DNA of 64,000 nucleotides from Aquificaceae bacterium (GTDB lineage: Bacteria; Aquificota; Aquificia; Aquificales; Aquificaceae), in assembly GCA_026981975.1 (NCBI GenBank), contig JALSHV010000010.1:1-64000 (forward strand), given 5' to 3'. The position numbers were made by a program, and so were the translations under genes. The notes beneath the pieces were generated by a model. That model was given only the letters and a program-made list of their open reading frames with translations. It had not been told where the DNA came from and searched no databases. Positions 53,190-63,427 of the stretch are shown piece by piece (the first letter of the stretch is position 1; each line of letters begins with the position of its first letter).

Positions 53190-54800
53190 ATGAAAGAAAA
53201 AGTGCTGATTCTCGGTAGCGGTCCCAATAGAATAGGTCAGGGAATAGAATTTGACTACGCTTGTGTTCATGCTGTTTTCGCTGTTCAGGAAGAAGGGTTC
53301 AAAGCTGTAATGGTAAACTGCAATCCAGAAACCGTTTCCACAGATTACGACACGGCGGATAAACTTTACTTTGAACCTGTAGTGCTTGAGCACGTTCTTG
53401 ATATAGTAGAAAGAGAAAAACCTTTCGGAGTTCTCCTTCAATTCGGAGGGCAAACACCTCTTAAGTTGGCTCTAAGCCTCAAAGAAGAAGGTGTAAACAT
53501 TCTTGGCACTCCGCCGGAAAGTATAGATAGGGCGGAAGACAGAGAGCTTTTCAGAAGGCTCATTCTCTCCTTAGAATTAAAACAGCCGGAAAGTGGGACA
53601 GCTATAAGTAGAGAAGAAGCACTCGTAGTAGCAAATACCATAGGCTATCCCGTTCTCGTTAGACCTTCTTATGTGCTTGGCGGAAGAGCTATGAGAATAG
53701 TTTACGATGAAGAAGACTTACTGGCATATCTTGATGAAGCGGTAAGTGTAAGCTATGAAAGACCTATTCTTATAGATAAATTCTTGTATGACAGTGTGGA
53801 GCTTGATGTAGATGCGGTTGCAGACGGAGAAGACGTTTTAATAGGTGCGGTTATGGAACACATAGAAGAAGCAGGAGTTCATTCAGGAGACAGTGCTGCT
53901 TCAATACCTCCCTATTCTCTTAAAGAAGAAATCATTGAAAAAGTAAAGGAGTGGTCTCGTAAAATTGCCCTGAGTCTTGAAGTAAAGGGTTTGATAAACT
54001 TACAGTTTGCCGTCTCGGGGCAGGACGTATATGTTCTTGAGGTTAATCCAAGAGCATCAAGAACTGTTCCTTTTGTAAGTAAAACTATAGGCTATCCGTT
54101 GGCAAAGATAGCGGCAAAGATTGCCTTGGGAAGAAAGTTAAGAGATTTAGTGCCGGAGGTTTTTGAAAGACTTGAAAAAGGAGAAAATCACATTGCTTCC
54201 GACTTTATGAGCAGGAATTGCAAGCTCTTTTCCGTTAAAGAAGTAGTATTTCCGTGGAATAGATTTCCGGAAGTAGATCCCCTCTTAGGTCCGGAAATGA
54301 AATCCACAGGAGAGGTTATGGGGATTGATGAAGATTTTGGCTTGGCTTTTTATAAATCTCAACTCTCAGCGGGAAACAGGTTGCCGGAAAAAGGAAACGT
54401 TTTTATAAGTGTAGCGGATAGGGACAAAGAGAAAATAACAGAATTAGCTAAGGAGTTTTTAAAATTAGGCTTTAAAATATTTGCCACTACCGGAACATAC
54501 AAATTTCTTAAGAGCAAGGGAATTACCGCCGAGCATGTTTTAAAGATATCAGAAGGAAGACCACATGTAGTTGATCTTATGACTAACGGACAGATACACC
54601 TTATTATAAACACACCCTCAGGTAGGAGAGAAGTAAGTGATGCTTACTTTATAAGGAGAGCTGCGGTTCAGCACAACATTCCCTATACTACTACTGTAAG
54701 AGGAGGATATGCAATACTAACCGCTATAAAGAGTTTTCTCAAAAGTAAGGAAAAAGGTTTCAGGATATACGCTTTGCAGGATCTTCATAGAAATTGTTGA
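53190..54800 (+). CDS. carB: Carbamoyl-phosphate synthase large chain, C-terminal half
   Basis: Only the second half of CarB, 536 residues against ~1070 for the fused form. It holds the carbamate-phosphorylating ATP-grasp domain (SGPNRIGQGIEFDYACVHA, NCNPETVSTDYDTADKLYFE, RPSYVLGGRAM, LEVNPRASRTVPF) and the allosteric MGS domain (last ~140). The other half must be a separate gene, as in Aquifex and methanogens. Its 3' end overlaps lipA by 41 nt, convergently. Confidence 0.94.
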   Translation: MKEKVLILGSGPNRIGQGIEFDYACVHAVFAVQEEGFKAVMVNCNPETVSTDYDTADKLYFEPVVLEHVLDIVEREKPFGVLLQFGGQTPLKLALSLKEEGVNILGTPPESIDRAEDRELFRRLILSLELKQPESGTAISREEALVVANTIGYPVLVRPSYVLGGRAMRIVYDEEDLLAYLDEAVSVSYERPILIDKFLYDSVELDVDAVADGEDVLIGAVMEHIEEAGVHSGDSAASIPPYSLKEEIIEKVKEWSRKIALSLEVKGLINLQFAVSGQDVYVLEVNPRASRTVPFVSKTIGYPLAKIAAKIALGRKLRDLVPEVFERLEKGENHIASDFMSRNCKLFSVKEVVFPWNRFPEVDPLLGPEMKSTGEVMGIDEDFGLAFYKSQLSAGNRLPEKGNVFISVADRDKEKITELAKEFLKLGFKIFATTGTYKFLKSKGITAEHVLKISEGRPHVVDLMTNGQIHLIINTPSGRREVSDAYFIRRAAVQHNIPYTTTVRGGYAILTAIKSFLKSKEKGFRIYALQDLHRNC

Positions 54801-55623
54801 AATCTTTCGCTAAGTAGGAACTCCTTGCGGTAGGCTTACTTATAACAAATTTGAATCCCATTGATAAAGCTATTTTTTCTATATCTTTAAACTCCTCTTC
54901 ACTGTAATATTTAACAACAGGATAGTGTTTAAGAGAGGGTTGATAATATTGACCTATGACTAAGAAATCACAGTTCACTTCGCGTAAATCCTCAAGAACT
55001 TGCACTATCTCCTCTTTTTTTTCTCCGAGTCCGAGGATTAAAGCTGATTTGGTAAGTATATTAGGAGCTAATTCTTTGCTTTTTTTTAAAATACCAAGGC
55101 TTCTGATGTAATCAGCTCCTTTTCTTACCTTAGGGTAGAGACGATGAACTGTCTCAATGTTATGATTAAGCACATAGGGATTTTCCTCAAGAACCATTTT
55201 CAGAGACTTTTCATTTCCCCGAAAATCCGGTATAAGAACTTCCACCTTTACAGAAGGTATGTTTTCTCTAAGTAGCCGAATACATCTTGCAAACTGCTGA
55301 GCTCCTCCGTCTGGAAGATCATCTCTGGTAACGGAAGTTATAACCACATATTTAAGATTAAGACTTTTTACAACTTTTAGTATCCTGAAGGGTTCAAGAG
55401 GATCTAAAGGCAAAGGTTTTTTCCTTTCTATGTTGCAAAAAGCACAGTTTCTTGTGCAGTTATCTCCTAGAATTAGGAAAGTAGCTGTGCCTTTACTAAA
55501 GCACTCCGACTGGTTAGGACAGCGGGATTCTTCACAAACTGTTCTCACACCGTATTTTCTGAAAATTCTTTTAAGCTTAGTAGTTTCGGATAGCTTTATA
55601 ATGGGTTTTGAAGCTCTTTTCAT
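54760..55623 (-). CDS. lipA: Lipoyl synthase
   Basis: A radical-SAM enzyme inserting sulfur into octanoyl chains. Auxiliary cluster C30, C35, C41 and SAM cluster C56, C60, C63 (CTRNCAFCN); VVITSVTRDDLPDGGA and C-terminal ARSSYLA (RSxSS-type motif) present. 287 residues. Overlaps the nuoG end by 4 nt. Confidence 0.95.
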   Translation of the reverse strand: MKRASKPIIKLSETTKLKRIFRKYGVRTVCEESRCPNQSECFSKGTATFLILGDNCTRNCAFCNIERKKPLPLDPLEPFRILKVVKSLNLKYVVITSVTRDDLPDGGAQQFARCIRLLRENIPSVKVEVLIPDFRGNEKSLKMVLEENPYVLNHNIETVHRLYPKVRKGADYIRSLGILKKSKELAPNILTKSALILGLGEKKEEIVQVLEDLREVNCDFLVIGQYYQPSLKHYPVVKYYSEEEFKDIEKIALSMGFKFVISKPTARSSYLAKDFNNFYEDPAKRIS

Positions 55624-57512
55624 ATCTTGTAAGTGTTTATATGCATGTTCTTTTTAAAAAGAAGAGACAGGTTTTCACTGCGCTTAGTTATCCAACTGTT
55701 TCTGTAAAGATGGATCTTCGGTTTCTTAGGAGGAAAGTTGTTTATTCTTATTTGTTTAATAGAACTCTCTTCTGACTTTAAACTGTCCGCTAAGTTTTTC
55801 CAAAAAGAAATAGCATCAAAGGACCAGGGAAGGAATCTTTTTCCTTTAACTTCACCAAGAAGAGTTACAAAAGTGCCTTCAGTTTCTCCCAGCAACGGAA
55901 GAGGGATTCTAAAGGAGGACTTTTCAACAAGTCCGTCTGAAAAGGGGGAAGCCACTATCAAGTGTTCAACTTTGCTTAGTATTTCGGAAAGCATTTCTTC
56001 TTCGTAATACTCTGTTATATCTTCTCCTAAGATAACAAGGGTTGTTATTTCTCCTCCCATTGCCATACCAAGAACAGCTTCCAGATCAGAATACACATCT
56101 TTAAGCTCCTTAAAAAGCCCAAGAGTATTCCCGTCCTTAGGTAGAACAAAAACTCTGTATCCCCGTTTTTTCCATATCCCCAGCTTCTGAACTATTTTAC
56201 GGAGTGTTTCTTCTTCAAGAGAGACGGAGTTTACTATTACGGTAACTTTTCCCTCAAGTTTTTCGGTTTGCTCCCAATCTATATACTGGAATCCAAGTTT
56301 TCCGTCTCTTACAGAAGATCCTATTTTGTAAACTTTCCCTTTGAGATAGTAACTCAGCACAGGAACAGTGGAGGTTATATCCTCTCCTATGAGAAGAAAG
56401 GTTTCTGTGTTTTTTATATCCTCAAGGGTTAAAATGTCAAAATCCTTTACAGCTTCGGCAATTTTGAAAAAGTCCGCTGTCTGAGGAGCTGTAATGTAAG
56501 CTTCTGTTTTAGCAGCTATTCTTACTACGTTCTTTAATATCTCTTGGGGAATACTGGCAGATAGAATAAAAGCTATTTTACCTTTTTGAGAGATTAAAAG
56601 TGTTTTCAACAGATTCACAAGATCCGAAGCGTTTTCCTCCTTCCCATGAACATAGGGGTTTAAAAGCCTTTCTGTGTTCAAAATATCGTATCCAAAGAAT
56701 GCTCTGGCGCATATATTAAGTTCTTCAGTGGGCATTATTCTGTAAACTTTTCTTTCAGATTTCCAATCTCCTTTTCCGTATTCCACTGTAACCTCACAAC
56801 CTACAGGACAAAGGGTGCAAATTGTATTTTCCTTTTCAAGAAGCCAGCTCCGTGTCCAAAACCTGAAGGGTTTTGAGAGTATAGCACCTACAGGGCATAC
56901 GTAAACACAAATACCACACATTTCACAGACAGAAGTATCCATAGGACGCTCTGTAGGCACAATATTTGAATGAAAACCTCTTTCTTCTACATAAAGAGCG
57001 TGGGCGGAAACCACTTCGTTACAAGCTCTTATACATCTGTAACATACTATACACCGATTTGAATGGTATTCTAAAAAGTCGCTTTCCCAGTCAAGTTCAT
57101 GTCGTTCTTTTTCCAAAGCGGATATTGGAACAATTTGCCTTTGTGGACCGTAAACAGCTCCGTAATTTTGGAGATCGCATTCCCCTGCTTTATCACAAAT
57201 GGGACAATCAAGAGGATGCCTTGTCATTAAGGCTTGAAGCAGATACTTCTGATTTTCCCTCACCACCTCGCTGGTATGGTGAGTTCTTATTATCATACCT
57301 TCTTGAACAGGGGTATTACAGGATATTACCAATCTTTTTATGTTCTCCCAGTAAACTATACACATTCTACAAGAGCCGGCAATTGACAAACGGGGGTGAT
57401 AACAGAAGTAAGGAATGTCTATTCCTTTTTCTAAAGCTACTTGAAGTATTGTTTTTCCTTTCTCTACTTCGTATTCTTTATCGTCTATAACTATTTTTAC
57501 TCTTTCCTCCAT
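55620..57512 (-). CDS. nuoG: NADH-quinone oxidoreductase subunit G
   Basis: The large iron-sulfur subunit of complex I, 630 residues. N-terminal ferredoxin domain (CYHPRLSIAGSCRMC), the HxxxCxxCxxxxxC cluster motif in MTRHPLDCPICDKAGECDL, two 4Fe clusters (CIVCYRCIRAC, CEMCGICVYVCPVGA), an extra CTLCPVGC cluster and a molybdopterin-like C-domain (degenerate). Other nuo genes are not adjacent; this is a solitary copy beside lipA. Confidence 0.93.
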   Translation of the reverse strand: MEERVKIVIDDKEYEVEKGKTILQVALEKGIDIPYFCYHPRLSIAGSCRMCIVYWENIKRLVISCNTPVQEGMIIRTHHTSEVVRENQKYLLQALMTRHPLDCPICDKAGECDLQNYGAVYGPQRQIVPISALEKERHELDWESDFLEYHSNRCIVCYRCIRACNEVVSAHALYVEERGFHSNIVPTERPMDTSVCEMCGICVYVCPVGAILSKPFRFWTRSWLLEKENTICTLCPVGCEVTVEYGKGDWKSERKVYRIMPTEELNICARAFFGYDILNTERLLNPYVHGKEENASDLVNLLKTLLISQKGKIAFILSASIPQEILKNVVRIAAKTEAYITAPQTADFFKIAEAVKDFDILTLEDIKNTETFLLIGEDITSTVPVLSYYLKGKVYKIGSSVRDGKLGFQYIDWEQTEKLEGKVTVIVNSVSLEEETLRKIVQKLGIWKKRGYRVFVLPKDGNTLGLFKELKDVYSDLEAVLGMAMGGEITTLVILGEDITEYYEEEMLSEILSKVEHLIVASPFSDGLVEKSSFRIPLPLLGETEGTFVTLLGEVKGKRFLPWSFDAISFWKNLADSLKSEESSIKQIRINNFPPKKPKIHLYRNSWITKRSENLSLLFKKNMHINTYKI

Positions 57513-57561
57513 GGCTCACCTCCAGTCCCTTAAGCCTTAATAATAACTCATAATTTTATAT

Positions 57562-58119
57562 ATGAAATCTCTAATTTTGGCATCTTCATCTCCGAGACGT
57601 AAGGAGGTAATGTCTCTATTTGGCATTCCCTTCAAAGTTATTCCCCCACGGATAAAGGAGAACCCTGTAGGGAATCCCGTGCTTACAGCTCGTAAACTTG
57701 CAAAGGAAAAGGCAATCAGTGTTTGGAAGAAGCACAAATCCTCCCTTGTAGTAGGAGCAGATACTCTCGTATACGTAGGGGAAAAAGTTATAGGAAAACC
57801 CTATGATGAAAGAGAAGCCTTCAGAACACTCAAGTTTCTATCTGGCAGATACCATAAAGTAGTAACAGCTGTTTCCTTTGTAGGAAAGGGTATAAGAAGA
57901 ACTTTTCATGATGTCGCGCGTGTTAAATTTAGAAAGCTTACTGATGAGGAGATTCTGTTTTACATTTCCACAGGAGAACCTATGGATAAAGCTGGAGCTT
58001 ACGGTGTTCAAGGTTTTGGGGCTACCTTTATAGAAAGGATAGAAGGTGATTTCTATACAGTTATGGGATTACCCGCTGTTAAGGTTTACAGTTTTCTACG
58101 TAAATTTCTTCCTCTGTAG
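57562..58119 (+). CDS. maf: Maf-type nucleotide pyrophosphatase
   Basis: A 185-residue Maf protein (ILASSSPRRKEVM, GADTLVY, KPYDEREAF, KAGAYGVQGFG). These hydrolyse dTTP/UTP or modified nucleotides for housekeeping. Its end overlaps the convergent fusion gene by 24 nt. Confidence 0.93.
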   Translation: MKSLILASSSPRRKEVMSLFGIPFKVIPPRIKENPVGNPVLTARKLAKEKAISVWKKHKSSLVVGADTLVYVGEKVIGKPYDEREAFRTLKFLSGRYHKVVTAVSFVGKGIRRTFHDVARVKFRKLTDEEILFYISTGEPMDKAGAYGVQGFGATFIERIEGDFYTVMGLPAVKVYSFLRKFLPL

Positions 58120-60564
58120 TAAATTCTCTACTTCCTTTTTCAGAATATCTGTTATAGTTTCGTAGTCTTTACCTTCAGGGTATACAGCTTTACCTATTAA
58201 AATTTTTATTTTCACAGGTTTTGGGAAAAAGCTTCCTATGGGAAGAGATGAATAAGTTCCTACAATAGCAACCGGGACTATGGGAACTCCTAATTCTTTG
58301 CTTAAAATTGACACACCTTTTTTGAATTCCATAAGTTCTCCTGTTCTTGTTCTGGCACCTTCGGGAAATACAACTACTACCTTTCCTTTCCTTAGGATTT
58401 GGGCTGTTTTTTGTAGAGATTCCCTGAGCTTGCTGTTTATATTTACCGTAATTACATGAGCTAATTTTGCGAACAAAGAAGTAACAGGATTGTGGAAGTA
58501 AGCTTCTTCACCTAAGAAAAAAGTATCCTTTGCAACTTCTTCTGGTAAAACAGCTGCAAGCACAAAAGCGTCTAAGTAACTTGCATGATTAGGGGCTATT
58601 ATAAAAGGCTTGGGAGGAAAATTGGAAATTCCTTCTATTTCTACCTTATTGTAAAAACGGAAGAAAATCCTAAGAATACTCCTACCTATCTTAAAAATCA
58701 GTGGGAAGTCTTTAAGTTCATAATAAGGTGTCTGTGTGAGTATCTCCTTCCAACTTACTTCTTCGGAGGATATTTTACTTCTTTTTTTAGAAACAAAATT
58801 CACCAGATCTTTTACAGTGCTGTTATTTGAAAGTTCCTCCTCAGTTAAAGCAATCCCAAAGGATTTTTCTATAAAACTTACCAGCTCTACTTTTCCTAAG
58901 GAATCAAGTCCTAAATCTAGTTCTAAATGAGAAGATGGTAATACTTTTTTACCTGTTTCTTTTTCAAGGAACTTTTTTATCAGAGAGCCTTCAACGGTAT
59001 TAAAAATAGAACTATCTTCTTTCCTCTGATGTTCCATTTCAGATTTTTCATACAGTTTCGGAAGTAGAAATCTCCTGAGCTTTCCCAGTCTCGTTTTTGG
59101 TAGTTCTTCTTCGGTAACTTTGAAACCTGTTATTCTTTTCCACTCCGGAAGCTTGCGATTCACCTTATCTATAATTTCCCACTTAACTGTTTCTGAAATA
59201 TTCAAGATTCCTTTCTCTCTTACTTTTCGTGGATCAATGCAAAGGATAGCTTTTAGTTTACCTCCTAATTCAAAGACTCCCGCCTCCTTTATGAGATCAC
59301 TTTCCCTCAGAATAAGGGATTCTATTTCCTCTGGATTTACGTTTTTTCCTGTTCCCAACACTATAATTTCTTTTCTTCTACCTATTATATAAAGGTATCC
59401 TTCCTCATCTGTATAACCGAGATCTCCCGTATGAAGCCAGCCGTGCTTTACAACCTCCTCAGTTTCCCTTTGCCCTTTCCAATATCCTTTCATTACATTG
59501 GGTCCCTTTACAAGGATTTCTCCTTCCTGAGATATTCTTACCGATACATCTTTTATAGGAATACCTACAGATCCAAGCTTTATCCTTTCCGGCGGGTTAA
59601 AAGTTACTATCGGAGAAGTTTCCGTTAACCCATAACCTTCTATTACTGTAAAACCTAAGGTAGTTAAATCTTCTGCTATTTGCGGATCAAGTTTGGCACC
59701 ACCGCTGACCATATACTTTATATTTCCTCCAAAAGCTTCATGAACCTTAGAGAATACTTTTTTTCTCAAAGTTATTGAGCTTATTCTTTTCATAAGATAA
59801 AAAAGAGCTAAAGCTACAAAGTTACTTTCTATTTTTTCCTTAATTTTCTTGTGAAACAAAGTATAAAGCCTTGGAACACCTACTAAAATGGATATCCTGT
59901 ATTTTTTCAGCTTTTCCATAATATCTTCTGGTGTCAGCTGATCTAAAAAAACCACTGTAGCACCCAAGAAAAGGGGCACTAGTAGTGTAACCATTAAAGG
60001 ATAAGAGTGATGGAAGGGAAGAATAGCTAATGTGGAATCTCCTCTTTCAGCTATCCTTGTTTGAACCACACCTTCAATATTAGAAAGTAAATTTCCGAAA
60101 CTGAGAATTACACCCTTCGGATTTCCCGTTGTGCCGGAAGTGTATAAAATAAGGGCTATATCTTCCTTATCTCTACTTACCGACTTATTCAGAGGCTTAG
60201 GAAGGGTTAAGGCATCGTAGTTGAGGATTTCCGGGGAAGAATTTGACAGTTTAAGGGCTTTTTTCACAGTAGTAAGAGTTTTTTCTGAACAAAACACTAA
60301 CTTAGGTTCAGAATCTCCTATAATGTAAGCAAGCTCTTCAGGAGAAGACATAAAGTCCACAGGAACAGCTATAGCTCCCTTTTGCCATATACCGAAGAGA
60401 GAATACACCCATTCTGGTCTGTTTTCGGAGACAATAAGGACTCTTTCTGCGGGAAGAACGTCTACAAGAGATGCAAAGGAGTTTACATTCTCAATCACTT
60501 GAGCGTAGCTTATTTCCCTCCCTTTGTATATGAGAGCTGTTTTTCCGTGATCTTTTAACTTCAT
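58096..60564 (-). CDS. Acyl-activating enzyme / acyl carrier / acyltransferase fusion
   Basis: An 822-residue three-module protein. Residues 1-~510 are an AMP-forming acyl-CoA/acyl-ACP synthetase (YTSGTTGNPKG at 141-151; GYGLTETSPI; WLHTGDLGY; RRKEIIVLGTGKNVNP). Residues ~525-595 are an acyl carrier domain with phosphopantetheine Ser 555 in LGLDSLGK. Residues ~620-822 are a PlsC-type acyltransferase (NHASYLD at 659-665, FPEGARTR at 733-740). It could activate a fatty acid, carry it on its own ACP and place it on a lysophospholipid, as Aas does with separate ACP. Confidence 0.93.
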   Translation of the reverse strand: MKLKDHGKTALIYKGREISYAQVIENVNSFASLVDVLPAERVLIVSENRPEWVYSLFGIWQKGAIAVPVDFMSSPEELAYIIGDSEPKLVFCSEKTLTTVKKALKLSNSSPEILNYDALTLPKPLNKSVSRDKEDIALILYTSGTTGNPKGVILSFGNLLSNIEGVVQTRIAERGDSTLAILPFHHSYPLMVTLLVPLFLGATVVFLDQLTPEDIMEKLKKYRISILVGVPRLYTLFHKKIKEKIESNFVALALFYLMKRISSITLRKKVFSKVHEAFGGNIKYMVSGGAKLDPQIAEDLTTLGFTVIEGYGLTETSPIVTFNPPERIKLGSVGIPIKDVSVRISQEGEILVKGPNVMKGYWKGQRETEEVVKHGWLHTGDLGYTDEEGYLYIIGRRKEIIVLGTGKNVNPEEIESLILRESDLIKEAGVFELGGKLKAILCIDPRKVREKGILNISETVKWEIIDKVNRKLPEWKRITGFKVTEEELPKTRLGKLRRFLLPKLYEKSEMEHQRKEDSSIFNTVEGSLIKKFLEKETGKKVLPSSHLELDLGLDSLGKVELVSFIEKSFGIALTEEELSNNSTVKDLVNFVSKKRSKISSEEVSWKEILTQTPYYELKDFPLIFKIGRSILRIFFRFYNKVEIEGISNFPPKPFIIAPNHASYLDAFVLAAVLPEEVAKDTFFLGEEAYFHNPVTSLFAKLAHVITVNINSKLRESLQKTAQILRKGKVVVVFPEGARTRTGELMEFKKGVSILSKELGVPIVPVAIVGTYSSLPIGSFFPKPVKIKILIGKAVYPEGKDYETITDILKKEVENLLQRKKFT

Positions 60565-60605
60565 ACGGTTAAAATCTATTCTAACCGTATTTATCTGATG
60601 TTGAG

Positions 60606-61841
60606 ATGAGAAAAGAACTGCTTGGTTTTAAAGTTAAATTAACTGTGCTGTTTTCTTTTCTTTTAAGTCTGGCTCTGATAGTCTTTGCTTCCGATCATAT
60701 GGAAAAAGGAGAAGTTCTTGAAGTTTTTGAGAAATTCCTTAAGGGTAAGGCAAATAAAGAAGATCTTATGTTGATAAAAAGCTTAGCGGAATCCATAGAC
60801 ATAAAACCTCTACCCTATATAAGATTTTATGCAAAGGGGCTTATAGAAGAAAAAAAGGGAAATTTTAAAAAAGCTATAGAAAATTATTTAAAGTCTATTG
60901 AGTTAAAGTCGGATTACAATCCTTCATATTTCAGATTTAATGAACTCATAAGAAAGGTTGAAAATCCTTATATTTTTAGAGAAAAGTTAACCGAAATATT
61001 AAAAAGAAGATTTGCCAAAGCACCCCCTGTTATAGTGGAAAATCCCCAGAATAGATACGTGTTTCTTGTAGAAAAAATGTCTCAGTATCTTCTTATTTAC
61101 AAAGGTAAAAAGCTTAAAGCTTTATATCCTGTAACCACAGGAAAAGACTGGGAAGATAAGGAAAGGGAAGGAGACATGAGAACTCCTGAAGGTATATACT
61201 ACTTTACAGAATTTATACCACCGCACAGACTGCCGAAAATATACGGAGGTATAGCTGTTGTTCTTAACTATCCCAATCCCGTTGATAAGCTCTTAGGTAA
61301 AGGAGGAAGTGGTATATGGCTTCACGGTAGTGACAAATCGGATAGAGAAAACATACCCTTCAGCACAAGGGGGTGTGTTGTAGCGGATAATAAAAGTCTC
61401 GCTGCTATAGTGCCTAAAATAAAAAAAGGAAATACACTTATAGCCATATACAAAGAAATACCTTCTACTCTTAAAACAGCGGATATAAAGAGATTTCTTA
61501 ACAGTTGGAAGAAAAGTTGGGAAAGCAAAAATCTTGAAAGTTATATTTCTCATTACTCTGAGAAATTTCAGTGGAAAAGAGGAGGTTTGCGGGAGTGGAA
61601 AGCATATAAAAAGAGGGTAATACTGAACAAGAAACACATAAATATAGAGATAAGAGACTTATCTGTAGTAGCCTTTCGGAGAGAGCTTTCCCAAGAAGCA
61701 GAATACTATCTTGTTGAATTTACCCAAGTTTACACATCGGATATCTATAAAGATAAAGGTGTAAAACGACTTTATATAATAAAAGAAGGAGATAATTTAA
61801 AAATACTGGCGGAGGAATTTTACCGGGAGGTTGGGCAATGA
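60606..61841 (+). CDS. L,D-transpeptidase (YkuD) with TPR-like and NTF2-like regions
   Basis: A 411-residue exported enzyme for peptidoglycan cross-linking or lipoprotein attachment. Signal anchor near 10-29, a TPR-like pair (69-105), a YkuD domain with H240 and catalytic C257 (HGSDKSDR, STRGCVV), then a C-terminal ~110-residue domain resembling SnoaL/NTF2 (LNSWKKSWESKNLESYISHYSEKFQ). Overlaps the next gene by 4 nt. Confidence 0.9.
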   Translation: MRKELLGFKVKLTVLFSFLLSLALIVFASDHMEKGEVLEVFEKFLKGKANKEDLMLIKSLAESIDIKPLPYIRFYAKGLIEEKKGNFKKAIENYLKSIELKSDYNPSYFRFNELIRKVENPYIFREKLTEILKRRFAKAPPVIVENPQNRYVFLVEKMSQYLLIYKGKKLKALYPVTTGKDWEDKEREGDMRTPEGIYYFTEFIPPHRLPKIYGGIAVVLNYPNPVDKLLGKGGSGIWLHGSDKSDRENIPFSTRGCVVADNKSLAAIVPKIKKGNTLIAIYKEIPSTLKTADIKRFLNSWKKSWESKNLESYISHYSEKFQWKRGGLREWKAYKKRVILNKKHINIEIRDLSVVAFRRELSQEAEYYLVEFTQVYTSDIYKDKGVKRLYIIKEGDNLKILAEEFYREVGQ

Positions 61842-62650
61842 TTTTAATGTTTATATTTTTAAGTTTCGGTATTTCCTTAGCTACCTGCCCACCCAGTATA
61901 GGAGTCCTTCTTGATATTTACACCAAAACTGTGAAAAGTAAAGGTAAAGAACACAGAAGAGCTGATGTCCTCGTATTTATCCCCATAAAGAAAGATCTTG
62001 TAGAAAAAGAAACGGATCTCATTCAGAAGAAGATAAACGTAAACCGTATAGAGAAGAATTTGTATGAAATAAATCTGCATTTGAAAAATATCTCCGATAA
62101 AGAGTTAAAAGAACTGCACCTTGAACAAAAGGTAAAGGATTCATTCCCTCAAAGCATAGAAGGAATTAAAGTTCTTTCACGAACCCCCTTTATTTTTGAA
62201 TATCTAATCTTGTATGTTACAGATGTAACTGATGGTAAGATGATTGTTAAACTACCACCACTGTCTTCCGGAGAGGAACTTGAATTAACTTACAGAATAA
62301 GCTCCTTAGAGAAACCGGAAGTTCCAAGAATTGTAGGAAATACTTTTTACATTAAAGAAGAAAGAAAAGAAGTTTACATTCTTGTTGCAAAATACACTTT
62401 CCTATTCGGATACGGAAAAACAAAAACAAAAAATCCAAATATTAAAAATCTGAAAGAGGTAATAGAAGGTTTTAGAAAAATAGGAATAAAACCTGTTGTT
62501 AAGATAACAGGTGTAGCAGATGGAAAGACAAAAAATCCTAAGAGGAATGAAGAAATAGCAAGCGAAAGAGCTAAATTTATAGCTACACAGATAATAGGAG
62601 AAAACTACGCCTGCTTTTTACGACGTAGTTTTGCAGTAGAATTCAAATAA
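61838..62650 (+). CDS. Exported protein with OmpA-like C-terminal end, unknown
   Basis: A 270-residue protein with a signal peptide ([15 protein letters not shown]). The middle is beta-rich with no match I recognise. The C-terminus [13 protein letters not shown]...[17 protein letters not shown] recalls the OmpA fold's last part. Coupled to the L,D-transpeptidase gene (4 nt overlap), so it probably acts on the cell wall. Its end overlaps hisF by 8 nt. Confidence 0.6.
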   Translation: MILMFIFLSFGISLATCPPSIGVLLDIYTKTVKSKGKEHRRADVLVFIPIKKDLVEKETDLIQKKINVNRIEKNLYEINLHLKNISDKELKELHLEQKVKDSFPQSIEGIKVLSRTPFIFEYLILYVTDVTDGKMIVKLPPLSSGEELELTYRISSLEKPEVPRIVGNTFYIKEERKEVYILVAKYTFLFGYGKTKTKNPNIKNLKEVIEGFRKIGIKPVVKITGVADGKTKNPKRNEEIASERAKFIATQIIGENYACFLRRSFAVEFK

Positions 62651-63401
62651 CCCTTATGGGTAATCCTCTTTTAGAGAGAAACCTTTTAAGATCCGGAATA
62701 CTTATCTCTCCAAAATGAAAAAGAGACGCAGCTAAAGCTGCATCTGCTAAACCTTCTGTAAAAACTTTATAAAAATGCTCCTTATTACCCGCACCGCCAC
62801 TGGCTATTACAGGAATGTTTACCGCTTGTGCTACCGCTTTGCAAAGCTCTAGGTCATAACCTTTTTTTGTGCCGTCCCTATCCATTGAAGTGAGGAGAAT
62901 TTCACCTGCTCCCAGTTCTTCTACTTTTTTAGCCCATTCAACTGCACATAGTTCTGTGGGTTTTCTTCCTCCATGGGTGTAAACTCTCCAACCTTCCTTA
63001 TCTCTCTTAGCATCTATAGCCACCACTATGCACTGAGAACCGAAAAGTTCCGCTCCTTCTTTTATAAGTTGGGGATTCAAAACTGCAGCTGTGTTTATTG
63101 AAACTTTGTCTGCTCCCGCTTCAAGAAGTCTTCTCATATCCTTTACAGTTCTTATTCCCCCTCCTACTGTGAAGGGCATGAAAACAGTTTCGGCAACTTT
63201 TTTAACCACGTCTATCATAATGCTCCTTTGCTCCGCTGAAGCGGTTATATCTAAGAAGACTAATTCATCGGCTCCTTCTTCCTCGTATCTCTTAGCCGTT
63301 TCCACTGGATCTCCCGCGTCCCTAAGGTTGAGAAATTTTATACCTTTTACAACTCTACCGCGATCCACATCAAGACAAGGAATAATCCTTTTAGCAAGCA
63401 T
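62643..63401 (-). CDS. hisF: Imidazole glycerol phosphate synthase subunit HisF
   Basis: The cyclase barrel of histidine synthesis, 252 residues. Catalytic Asp in [15 protein letters not shown] (D11) and [10 protein letters not shown] (D130); phosphate loops VGGGIRT and ASGGAG. HisH must be elsewhere. No other his gene is in the window. Confidence 0.96.
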   Translation of the reverse strand: MLAKRIIPCLDVDRGRVVKGIKFLNLRDAGDPVETAKRYEEEGADELVFLDITASAEQRSIMIDVVKKVAETVFMPFTVGGGIRTVKDMRRLLEAGADKVSINTAAVLNPQLIKEGAELFGSQCIVVAIDAKRDKEGWRVYTHGGRKPTELCAVEWAKKVEELGAGEILLTSMDRDGTKKGYDLELCKAVAQAVNIPVIASGGAGNKEHFYKVFTEGLADAALAASLFHFGEISIPDLKRFLSKRGLPIRVI

Positions 63402-63412
63402 AGGAATTAAGT

Positions 63413-63418
63413 TATATT
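63413..63418 (+). promoter_or_regulatory. -10 box TATATT of the tRNA-Arg/smpB transcript
   Basis: TATATT lies 9 nt before the tRNA, with TTAGCA (63391-63396) as a possible -35 at 16-nt spacing, inside the start of hisF. Confidence 0.5.
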
Positions 63419-63427
63419 ATTAAAAAA

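Noticed and set aside
54760-54800. Frameshift at the carB/lipA overlap
   Set aside because: Both reading frames keep conserved C-terminal motifs, so the 41-nt convergent overlap looks genuine.
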